DNA of 64,000 nucleotides, taken from Amborella trichopoda (taxonomy: Eukaryota > Streptophyta > Magnoliopsida > Amborellales > Amborellaceae). The translations under genes and the position numbers were made by a program. The stretch covers positions 3,592,203 to 3,656,202 of the forward strand of contig NW_006499897.1 of assembly GCF_000471905.2 (NCBI RefSeq). Direction: 5' to 3'. Under the pieces are notes generated by a model. The model had not been told where the DNA came from. It worked only from the letters and a program-made list of their open reading frames with translations, and did not search any database. Positions 1-10,253 of the stretch are shown here, one piece after another; position 1 is the first letter of the stretch, and each line of letters opens with the position of its first letter.

Positions 1-1361
1 AGTCATTTTATTTCATGTAAAATATTTTTTTGATATTTTTCAAAGATTTACCTATTTTTTATAAACACACCTAAAATTTCAAGTGATTTGAATTTGTAGA
101 AAATAAAATAAAATTCAAACACTACCAGACATCCTTGATCGTCAGATCGGCCCAAATTCAATCTGAACCGTTAGGCTCATATGTTTATATAAGCTTGTGG
201 GCTAATCCCAACTTTTCTTTATATATATATTATCAAATACAATACCCATAACTTTCTAAACATTCAATAATGTTATCAAACCCAGTGCTTCCATAACAAA
301 ACGTTCAAATTTCTAAAAGATATCTTTTAAAAAAAACAAATGTGCCCCAAAAGATAATAAAAACAGTCCCCTTGCACCAACATTATTTTGACTCAGATGG
401 TGCCGGGTTTGTGGTCCTAGGTTCAAGCTTTCTAATCAGTTTTCGACGATCTTTAGTTGGCGCGGACGGTGATCCATGAAGAAGGTGTCTTCTTTCAGTC
501 TATTCCTCTTGGATTATAATTTCACGGAATCTCTCTTCCAAAATCATACTGAGCATTTTGCACACATACTTTATCGTGCTATATAGGATTACTTTTTCCA
601 TATGAATTTTTGAGATCGACCTAATAATCACCATAAGAATTTTTCAGACAAAGGAAATCGATATTGAGTTTTTAAATACTCAACTATGATTGTCCAAATT
701 CAATGAACTCTATTCAAGTTTATGACATTATATTTTTAGGCACATGCAAAATGCGCTTATTGTAAATTTTGTTTTTTCTAAGGGAAAATATCATTTAAAG
801 GGATTTGTTAAAAAAACCTTTGCAAAATCATTAGAAGGGTTAAAAGATCCGAATTAAGAGGCTTTACCTTTAAATGTTAAGTACTTCAAACAATACCATA
901 AAAAATACCCAAATTGCTTTTGTTCAGGGCCTAGAACCCAAACAAGTAGAACCAATGTGATAATTTGACCCGTCCCAAACAAGCATTTTACTATTATTCA
1001 TCAAATTATTTAATTACTATTGCTTGATCAAATTCCCAAAATAGGGCAATTTGAATAATTTTAAGATATTTTTTAAGAGGGGTGGAATGAGATTTAAAAA
1101 GTAAATATTTTTTATAAATCTGGATGTTTGGACCCCTTTCTATGGGATACCCATGGTATTTTGCCAATACAATTGAACCGGCATGTTTGATGCATGGTAA
1201 GACGTATGTCTGATAATTATTTTCCTAGGGCGTATTGACTACTGCGAAAGTTGGGGAAAGTCTTACTATCCCATGGCTGTAGCCTTCCCCAGTTTGTTTT
1301 AGGGGAGAGCTACAAGAAAGAGGAGAACTTCGAAGCCTTAGCTTTTACCCTATGGAAAAGT
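1..1361. other. AT-rich intergenic sequence
   Basis: I see no gene, conserved domain or clear transposon end here. The stretch is AT-rich with short poly-A and poly-T runs and no open frame of note. Confidence 0.5.
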
Positions 1362-1578
1362 GTCTAGGCTTAATTGGTTAGCGCTCGAAGATTTTGCAAC
1401 GCTATGTCCTAAACCCAATTCTTAACAAGAATAGTGGCCCTCTCCCAACTGAATCACTAATAATCGTCATCTTAGGCTCAATTCCTACTAAAAGTAGAGG
1501 CCCACTCCCCACTCACTCACCCAAAAAAAAAAAAAAGCAACCCATGGTCACTCACTTACCTAAAAAAAAAAAAAAAAA
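1362..1578 (+). mobile_element. tRNA-derived SINE, copy 1 (internally duplicated)
   Basis: A pol III A-box-like motif (GGCTTAATTGGTTAGCGCT) is followed by B-box-like motifs and poly-A tails. Related copies lie at 30654-30780 (+) and about 40010-40151 (-). This copy has two B-box-bearing halves in tandem (about 1402-1455 and 1463-1520). Its tail is also duplicated: two poly-A runs are each followed by GCAACCCATGGTCACTC. A tRNA gene is excluded because no cloverleaf forms and the tail is poly-A. Confidence 0.65.
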
Positions 1579-2084
1579 GCAACCCATGGTCACTCTGGGC
1601 TCTAACTTTTTGGATAATTTTTATGGGGCTTATAAACTTAAAACCCTCTCGCTCAAAATTTTATTTGGAGAAAATTATGCATATCTATTTTTTAATTTGT
1701 ATTATTTAAATCCTATCTAAATATGTATTACTATTATATTTGTACTATTTTGTTCACATATTTTATTTTAAAAAAATACCATTCAACCCATAATTTGAAT
1801 ATTGAAGATTTGAAATTGATCATTTTTTAATGTGAATGATTTGTTTGCATTTTTCTCATAAGGATTTTCAGATTTTCAAAATCTAACAATTAAAAGTTTT
1901 CATATTTTTGAAAATCCAAATGCTCTTAACCTTGCCTATGAAGAAAGATTGTAAACAAATGGGCCAAATGAAAATTTTGAATTTTGGAATAAAAAATTTA
2001 CAAATAATTTCCAGATTTCGAAAATTCTAAAAGGGTAATTTTGTAAAAGAAATAAAACAAAAGATTAAGCTTTAAACAAAAGGT

Positions 2085-2450
2085 GAGGTTTGTAGAAGGT
2101 GTCAATCTTATACTACTGAAGTAAGATACACTTCAAAACTATGCCAAGAATGCAGTTTTGGTGCCGTAAAGCCTTACGACGGTATGAAAATCTATTGTTG
2201 CCCCCAATTATAAATTTGAAATTTCATAAATGGTGATGATCAAGCAAATTTATAAACACTTGAAAATCTTGAAAATAGACTGTCCAGATAAGTATTAGAA
2301 GATGAACTATCTTTAGAACTAGAAATCCTATTTTTTCATGTCTACGAATCTCGAGGGCGAGATGATGGATTTTAGGGTTTTCTAGCATTATATTAGGTTT
2401 TTTAGGTGCACCTTACTTGTACAGTATAAGGTTGACACCTTACATAAATT
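2085..2450. repeat. MITE, family B
   Basis: Inverted ends GGTGTCAATCTTATAC (2098 on) and GTATAAGGTTGACACC (ending 2439) bracket about 340 bp without coding capacity. The interior matches other family members near 38.2, 40.7, 43.0 and 53.8 kb, sharing a track of the form 'cttgaaaatcttgaaaat' and 'catcttgaggtcgagatgat'. Target duplication was not resolved. Confidence 0.55.
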
Positions 2451-2819
2451 TTTTTCTTAAGCAAATTATTTGGTATAGCTTTATTATTTGGACTTGCTAA
2501 TTTTAGGTAGAGCTAGCCATTTTTTAAAGTTTTTTATTTAACCTTAGACAAGATCGCTTTCTCCATTGAAATCCTCATAAAGTTCTATTGCTTCCAAATC
2601 AGAAACTTCCCCTCAGCTTTGTAGTTGGTCTCGATATTGGTTTTATTTGTTCCTTTTTAAGAACTTTTCATTGGTATATGGAACACCAGCAAGTCTTGAT
2701 ATTGGTTTATTTACTCATTTTAAGCACTCTCATGGAACACCGGCAACGTGGGTCCAATTTCTTGGGAACTTCATAGATTGGAGGAACATCATTGATAAAA
2801 GGATACGGTTTTTATTAGT

Positions 2820-2990
2820 CCATGTAGAAATGAGTCGGCTCTTAAAAATCTATATTTGAGATGAATTTTCGGACCCAATTTTTAAAGAAATGTAATCTCT
2901 AACATGGAGATCATGAATACAAATAAAATATTTGGACTGTTAGTTTCAATTGCATCCATCTTTAAGATGGATGCTTTATACTTTTGGACG
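2820..2990 (-). repeat. Dispersed repeat A, copy 1
   Basis: The reverse strand carries the family signature TTCATGATCTCCATGTTAGA plus the 'ccatctcaaa' and 'ccatctttaa' motifs. Other copies are near 39.7, 40.3, 43.7 and 50.5/52.4 kb. Noncoding. Confidence 0.5.
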
Positions 2991-4030
2991 ACATCATCAT
3001 AATTATCATCGTCATATATTTTTTCCAATTAATTGGAGTCGGCTACACGAATCTTAGTCCGTCATTCTGCTATATTTAAGGCTATACCCTCAATGAGGCC
3101 ATAAGTCCCCATATCTTTTCGGACTACTTCCAACCACATTTTTTTGGCCCTACCTTTTGCCATTTTCAATCATTCCACTTGAATAAACTTGTACTTCCTA
3201 ACCGGTTATGCAGTGGGTCAATACCATACATGGCCAACTCACTTAAGTCTATTGTCTCTCATCTTATCTCCTATTAGTGCTATAGCTAAACTTTTCCCAA
3301 ATAGATTAATTTCGGATTCTATCCCTTATTGTCTTACCACTCATCCATCTCAACATCTTCATCTCCGCTACACTCATTTTATTGATATATTGTTTTTTGT
3401 CTGCTCAACATTTTGCCCCATAAAGCAAAACTGGTCTCACAACTGTCCTATACAATTTACCGTTTAGCTTTATTGGTATATGGCGATCACATAAATTTCC
3501 AGTTGCATATCTCTACTTCGCCCACCCAGCTCTAATTCTATTTGCAACATATTCTTTAATCTCTTTATTTTCGTTGATTATCAACCCAGGGTATCAAAAG
3601 TACAGTCTTTTTTGTACTTCCTGGCCGTCAATCTTAACTACCTCTTCGTCTATACTTCTATTATTATTAAATTTGCATTCCATATACTATGTCTTAGTCC
3701 GACTAATCTTAAAAGCTTTGGATTCTATAGCATCCCTCCAAAGTTTTAACTTTGTGTTGACGCCGTTTTGGGTCTATCGATCAAAACTATGTCTTCTGTG
3801 AACAACATGTACTACGGTACCTCATTTTGCAAATGTCTAGTCAAGTTGTCCATAACTAAAGCAAAGAGGTATGAGCTCAACGCTGACCCTTGATGTAGAC
3901 TTATTGTCACTAAAACCTCACTTGTGTCTCCATTAGATGTTAAAAAATTAGCTAGCGCTCCATCGTACATATATCTCACTTTAGGACTACATATTGTAGA
4001 AATATGGTCCAGCCCCGCATGAAACAATTT
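2991..4030 (-). mobile_element. 5'-truncated RTE-type LINE fragment
   Basis: The minus strand at 4027-3812 encodes a reverse-transcriptase stretch containing LHQGSALSSYLFALVMD, typical of plant RTE elements. It is followed by decayed C-terminal sequence and a 3' end with 'gtgtagccgactccaatt' and GATGAT-rich tail, read leftwards to about 2991. The same 3' end occurs in the larger RTE copy at 17.7-29.4 kb and at 37.1-37.4 kb. Frameshifts and stops make it inactive. Confidence 0.75.
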
Positions 4031-4199
4031 TCCTTGATAAAAGAAACATAAAAAATTGAGGGTGTTTCAGTCAAGGTCTCTGATAATTATTTGTATGGAA
4101 CTTTTTAGATTTTTTTTTTATTTAAATTTTTGTTATTTTTTATTTTATTTTTATAGATTTCGTGTGATCTTCTTGGGAAGATATTTTTTGTTTAGGGAA

Positions 4200-4690
4200 A
4201 TGTTTCTATACTTCCCTTATAGCATAGAAGTTCTATCCTCTCCTATCATCCACCCGTTCAATTTTGATCAAGAGAGCTACTCACCGTTTGATCTTAGATC
4301 CGATGTCTCAAAGTATTTTATTTTTAGTTTTTTTATATAAATTATATTAATATAAAATTTGGTACGTACCATCTTCTCATGGGGTCGCACTAATAAAAAA
4401 TATTAAAAATAAATTTTCGATAAAATATAATGACCAAAATATCTTTTGAAACTTTCATAAGTATTTAAGTCATTTTATTTTATTGAAAATATTTCTTGTG
4501 CAAGTTTAATAGAGGAATAGACGTCTAAAATTTAGTGCCAAAATAATTCATAAAAAAATAAAATAAAATAAAATAATGTATTGATGTGATATTGTGATTG
4601 GGATAATCTTAACCCTCCATTCAGAACGGACGGTTGGATAAGGGGGTGGATAGAACTTGTATGGAAAGCATAGAGAGCTTGCCGTCTTGG
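4200..4690. repeat. Possible foldback (MITE-like) element
   Basis: A 5' segment with AAGTTCTATCC and CATCCACCCGTT is partly mirrored by a 3' segment whose reverse complement reads AAGTTCTATCC then TTATCCAACCGT. The interior is very AT-rich and noncoding. Boundaries and target duplication are unclear. Confidence 0.3.
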
Positions 4691-4839
4691 TTTATAATGG
4701 ATGAGATACTAAATACTACATTTAATTATTTTCAGGGAAAAAGATAAAAAAAGCGGAAAGGTTAGGGGGTTATCTGCTCGCTAAGAAGCCGCTTTAGAAA
4801 AAAAATCCAGCGAGGGAGTATATTTACGGACCTTAAAAC

Positions 4840-4935
4840 GTACAACCCCGAAACCTAGAGAGAGAGAAAGAAAGAGAGTACATCTTCCTCCATTGATGGA
4901 AGAAGGAGCCTACAAGCTCTAAACCAGCAAATTAA
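4840..4935 (+). other. Candidate 5'-UTR exon or promoter-proximal sequence of the IF-3 gene
   Basis: The run 'cgaaacctagagagagagaaag' resembles leader sequence common at plant transcription starts. The IF-3 start codon at 10128 sits two bases after 'actgtag', so an upstream noncoding exon spliced to that acceptor is plausible. No transcript evidence is available and no donor was pinned down; this is inference. Confidence 0.2.
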
Positions 4936-6574
4936 TCTTCCTGAAAATTCTGAAAATTTATCCTAACTTGAAAGTCACTTTTAGCTTTTTGGGTCTCCTA
5001 GTTCATTCTTTATAACGGGAGGCCCCACGATGACCTGGTGCTCATAGACCCAAGCCAAAGATCTGATGAGCTGACTGTACTCAGTGTAGATTGGACTTGG
5101 CTGTGATCTTTGTCCAATAGTGCCTGAGATTCGCCTTAACATTGGTAGAGGAGGTTGGTTCCATTGCACAATTGTTGACCTTCAACCAATTTTTACATTG
5201 TTCCTTGTATCAATTTCTGGGAAATTTTAGGTTTTTATTGATGCCATTGATAGGTTCCATGGGTATGTGGATTTTTGCCCTCACTTGATTGTGCGTTTTT
5301 CTCCTTTATTGATGAGTCAGGCAATTACGTTACTTGGTACAGTATTGCTTTGCCCTTTGATAATACAATATAGAGCTAGGGCTTTCTCCCTGTATGAATT
5401 TTTTTGATAAAATAGTTAAATGGAATTAATCTCTTCATGAATGTATGGATGAATGGAGAGAAAAAGTGTTATTATTTGTTTGTACACATGCGTTTGATGA
5501 AAAACTAGGAAAAAACTTTCCCATTTGATTGCATCTTTTTTTTTTTCTTGGTTGATCTCATCAATTACCCTGTAGTATGCCTTACTCCACCTTAAGTTTG
5601 TCTTCTAAATATTAAATAATGCAGTGTGCCTTAATTCCAAACCATTCATTAATGATCTATACACTCGCTAGTTTAGAGTATGTATTAGGTTTTAGAGTGT
5701 ATGATGGGTATTAATATTAAACTTTAAAACTTCGTGTACAAGTGTTGGCATCTTTTTCCCGCTGTTTGTTATGGTTTTATAAGAACATTTTGATTTCATT
5801 ACTAAAGGGAACATGTATTGTACATAATTTCATATTGAGGCGGTTTGCCCTATTGTAGGTTGTATCAAGAATTCTCTGTCTCTCTTACTCTGGGGAATTA
5901 GCCATCTTGTTGGCATCTAACTGGCCATGATACAATTTGTGGAGTCTCTGGTTTTGAGAGTCATATAAATTTTGTAGCAAAATCCTCAACTTCTTTCCTA
6001 AACCTCAATTGATGATCCTAGAGATTACATGAGTGATAACTATACTAGAAGATCTCTGTGGTTCTTTCTTTCTCTTGAAGTGATCTGGTGTGATTCTTAT
6101 TCAGTTAAGAGCACATGAGCTTGAGTTATTTTTATAATTGCGATGATAAAAATATCATGAGGTCTATTGTGAACATACCTTTTTGGATTGATGATTTCCC
6201 TTGTGCATTACATGAATACATCGATAAAAGATGAAGGAAAATGTCAGACAAAGTGATAATATTAATTGTTTTCGAACTCTAGAATAAGCAATCATTTCTC
6301 TGAACTTGTAATTTTGTTGGATAGTTCTTATCCTTCAGAGACAATTAGAAGTGGAAGGTACAAAGCTGTTTACCATGTGGAGCAAGTTTTTCTCATGTCA
6401 AGTTCAACTGGAACTGTATGGAGGTTACCTATTTTGGATCAATAATTAACTACTTGAACTGTCTATTTTGTATGTGCGACTAAATGAGTCGATTTAACTT
6501 CTAAAGAGCAAATCATGAAAGAAAGATATCATTATCTGATCAACATCTTATGATGAGGGAGGGAGGGAGGGAAG

Positions 6575-6832
6575 TTTATGAAAAACTGAGGTACCTATTG
6601 TTATTCTTCTTTTCCAGTGCATGCATTTAGAATGTGAATTTCCTCGCAGTATATTCAAGAAAAAACTGTTTTTTACATCCCTTCATTTGTGTCTCAAAGC
6701 TTACCAGGTATTTTCCTTTGAAACCCTAGTTTATGAAAACTGAGGTACCTATTGTTATTCTGCTTTTCCAATGCATTTATTTAGAACGGGAATTTCCTCT
6801 CAGTACATTCAAGAAAAAGCTGGTTTTTACAA
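6575..6832. repeat. Direct duplication, about 155-bp period
   Basis: A block of about 100 bp beginning 'tttatgaaaaactgaggtac' at 6575 recurs at 6730 with one deleted A and a few substitutions ('tttatgaaaactgaggtac'). Both copies continue through 'ttcctcgcagtatattcaag'-like sequence. Confidence 0.7.
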
Positions 6833-7020
6833 GTAGAAAAAAAACCTCAAGTCATAGCGGATTCCCTTTCCTTGGGAACTGATCCCTCGCTTCCACAACA
6901 TAAAGGCACAGAACCCTGCTATTGGTCAAGGCAGCTCGAAAGGAGGGAGTTGGGTGAATACCTTACCATCGAGACTGGAACTAGGGACGTGCTCTAATCC
7001 TAACACTTCTTTGGCTGAAA

Positions 7021-7108
7021 GATTGGGTATTTTTTGGTGAAATTATGCAGTTATGGATCATTTGGATTGGGTATTTTTTGGTGTAATTATGCAGTTGTGG
7101 ATCGGTTG
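7021..7108. repeat. 44-bp tandem duplication
   Basis: Two adjacent 44-bp units, 7021-7064 and 7065-7108, each begin GATTGGGTATTTTTTGGTG and differ at only a few positions. This duplication generates the short open frame seen here. Confidence 0.8.
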
Positions 7109-8618
7109 GATTTGTTTCTTCAGATGAAAACAAATGGATTCATTCTTTTTATTGTCTTATTGATCAAAGTCTTAGTTGTAAAGTATCTGGAAGGTGTTTT
7201 TTTTAGTTTATCCGAGTTCTAAATCCCGGCACTGGACTTTCTAGCTTTCTTCTGTATCAATAAATTCAGGAATTTGGTACATGGTTGGTTTATTATTTCG
7301 TGTAAACCCTGATTGCTCTATCTATTGAAATCTGGACTTTGATTTCTGCTACATTTCTCCAAGCAAGATTGCCCAAGTTAATGAGATTATAAATTTATAG
7401 TGAGTGGGAGGACCTTTTTTTACCGTCACTCTATGATATTTGATACTTATTTTCTTTTCCTCTTCAGGCTTGTGAGTTAGGATGTATATGTGACAATATA
7501 TAAAATTATAAACTTTAAATTATGACACAAATGGAAAAATTTGTAACATGACACCATTGCTTTGTTTAAAAATTGGTCATTAGCTACCTCTAGTCCTTCA
7601 AAATCCCCCAAAATTTTTGATGATTTTTGGGATATTATTGTTGATGAAGTGGAAAAAGAAAATGTAGCAAAATACCCTCTAAGGAGAGAGAGAGAGTGTT
7701 TTTCGCGTTCAAGTTATGGGTGGATCCTTGGAGTCATAGCCCATGGAAACCACTTGGTCTATTAGTAGATACGGGGGAACATAACTCATGGAGGGACAAA
7801 AAAGAAAGGAATGTTAGAGGAACTAGAGTCGGCCACAATGCCTCTTGATAACATTGAAGACAATTTCACTGCATAAGCGATGGTCAAGGAAATTCGGGCC
7901 TTTGGGCTTGGGACGTGGTTGCCAATGCCAACATGAAACACATACCTGGTGGGGACCCCTTACAATTGGGAATACTCAAAGTTTCAAACTCAACCTTTGA
8001 CCGTATTTAGCTTATTGACCTAGGTGACTAGCATTGGTGTTGTTTTCTAGAGTTAGCATGAATAACATTGAAGCTTTCTTGGGCCCCATGGGGACTTCCA
8101 TTTCCGTTGAGGTGGAAGCCCTCTTCATGGGTAATACTTATTCACAATTCTAGTGCCCCCCCCCCCGAACAAACAATCCCACCCACCCACCTAAAAATTT
8201 AGAAAAGGAAGCCCCTTGAATGCGAGTAGATAGGCAACTTGCGAATCAGACATCATGTACTGCTTTCTGTCCATCTCATAGTCACAGGGATCTTGCAACC
8301 AAGGGGTCATTTCTGCTCCAGAAAATGCTCGTGCAGTTTAGAGAAGGGAATTTTGATTATAAACTTTGGAATCTCACTCCTTCCTAATCGGGATCAAGAT
8401 CATGAGCTATAGAGGATACGGATCCCCCCTATTTAGTTTTTTACTGGGGTGCCAAGCTCATTGCCCTAGGACCGCCTAGGTTGCCCACGTAGGCAGTCAT
8501 ATGGAGCCCTTGGCCAAAACAAAGCCCTCGACCAAGGGCTCGAGGTGTTTGATGTGAAGCGCCTCTCTCTCACTCTGACAACCATTTTCTGCCCATCTAT
8601 CTACGCATAAAAAGAATA

Positions 8619-9100
8619 AGACATCCTCCAAGTGTTCGATTGGAGGCATCTCTCTCTCTCTCACACACACAAGCACACATACACATATGATCTCTCTCTA
8701 CCTATAAGAAGAAGAATATGAAGATGACCTCCAAGTGTTGATGTGTGGTATCTCTCTCTCTCTCACACACGCACACACTAAACGTACCCATACTCTCTCT
8801 ACATAGTAAAAGAAGAAGACGTCCTCCAAGTTTTCAGGCCCCCCCTCTCTCTCATGGACCCATATGGTATCTCTTTTTGTCAACTATAAGAAGAAAGGAA
8901 AAAAAAAAAAAGACAACCTCCATGCGTTCATTGGGAGTCTCTCTCTCACGCACACACACATGTGGACCCATATGCTCTCTCTCTATGTATCTCTCTACAT
9001 AGGAGAAGAAAGAAGATGGCACCGAGCATTCGATGCCTCATTCTGCATCTAAGAAGATGACCTGTAAATGTTCAATGCGAGGCCTCTCACATACACATAG
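8619..9100. repeat. CT/CA-rich minisatellite, about 95-103-bp unit
   Basis: Units start at 8619, 8721, 8816, 8910 and 9013, with a short one at 9053. Each reads roughly 'aagatgacctccaagtgttc', then (CT)n(CA)n, then 'atggacccatatg' and 'tataagaag'. Several apparent open frames on both strands are by-products of this repeat. Confidence 0.75.
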
Positions 9101-9876
9101 ACCCCTATGCTCTGTGAGTGTGGTGTATTAATGTAGTATAGTGTAGTAGTATACACTCTAGAGTATATCATATATTTGAATACAGTAGCATATAGCATAG
9201 TATAGTAGTATATAATTGTAGTATGGTATTTCTATTATTGTGTAGCAGTGTGGTATAATACTGTAGTATATAGCACACTACCATGCTAGGTAAGTGCAGT
9301 TGGAGGCATTGATTTTTAACTAGTTGGAGCTCAATCCTGTATAATTTATCAATTCGATCCTACTTTAAGTGGATTGAGCTCCCCCACATATTTGCATCAA
9401 GATCCTTAGATTTCAATGTGGACAGACCATGATTCCCGCCATAGGGAAGCTTCCTGCCTGTTATGATCCTGCGGTCCCGATCCCAATCCCAATCCCAATC
9501 CTGGTTCTGATTCGATCGAACTATGGTCCATCTCTGGGAACTTGAGTTGTGTGAGGTGGTAGAGTTGCTCAAAGTTACTTGCCCTTTGAGTGGTTAATTA
9601 CTTGATTAACTTATTTGGTCAGAAAGTTTATACTCATTACTCTTTATGTTTGTTAGACTCTTACCACAATAATTATGTCTGTAGGACATGCTGCCCTCAT
9701 TGTAATTATTAATGTCTTGGAATAAATAATATATTGCTATAAATAAGTAGTATCTAATTTTCTGAGTTTAATCCTTTCCCAATTAAGTTGATCTATCATA
9801 TTTTAGTTTTCTCATTTATCTAGAGGTTTGGGATTTCTTCTTTTAATCTAACGGCCAGGGAAGTGAAAGAAGATTT

Positions 9877-10184
9877 GAAACTGGATGACCCAAAATTCAT
9901 GATCTTGCACGTGCTTCAATGTTTGAGCTGTCCCTCGCTTGTTTTACCTTTATTGGAAACATTATGCAATTTTTTAGAGTGAAGTTGATTTTGAGGCAAT
10001 TAGTTGGGAGGGAAGTTCAGGCTGCTGCTCAGCCTGAAACTGGATAACCCGAGACTCATGATGTTGCATGTGGTTTAATGTTTGAATTGTCTTTCTCTTG
10101 TTTTAATTCAATTTATGGACTGTAGGAATGATGTTGATTTTGAGGCAATTAGCTAGGAGGGAAATTCAGGCTGCTGCTCAGCCT
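9877..10184 (+). repeat. Tandem duplication covering the start of IF-3 exon 1
   Basis: Unit 1 (9877-10035, 159 bp) and unit 2 (10036-10184, 149 bp) both run from GAAACTGGAT to GCTGCTGCTCAGCCT. Unit 2 holds the ATGATG start of IF-3. Unit 1 has 'gtgaag' at that position, so it lacks the start codon, and its reading frame runs into TAA just after the unit (GAA ACT GGA TAA). Unit 1 keeps a T-rich 'ttttttag' that could act as a splice acceptor. Confidence 0.85.
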
Positions 10185-10253
10185 GGTTTGCTTGCTCGTT
10201 TGAGGCTTGACAAGCAGCTGATCGCCACTAGATGCTTTGCTGCCCCTACTCAG
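10128..10253 (+). CDS. IF3: IF-3 exon 1
   Basis: Codons 1-42, the putative targeting presequence. It ends ACT CAG before donor 'gtcgtgg' (phase 0). It begins two bases after 'actgtag', so a spliced 5' UTR is possible. Confidence 0.8.

Larger units (their letters stand above)
4936..9876. other. Noncoding region upstream of the IF-3 start codon
   Basis: No protein-coding gene recognised. It may be a long 5'-UTR intron or promoter region of the IF-3 gene. It contains tandem duplications at 6575-6832 and 7021-7108, a CT/CA-rich minisatellite at 8619-9100, a C run near 8158 and a 'gtagtat'-rich low-complexity patch at about 9115-9280. Confidence 0.4.

Noticed and set aside
1362..1460. Possible tRNA gene
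   Set aside because: A-box and B-box are present but there is no cloverleaf, the tail is poly-A, and other copies with target duplications show it is a SINE.
3189..3467. 92-codon plus-strand frame
   Set aside because: Opposite strand of the RTE reverse-transcriptase fragment.
8745..9052. Plus-strand frames of 62-85 codons
   Set aside because: Produced by the CT/CA minisatellite, with Ser-Leu-Ser and Thr-His repeats from simple sequence.
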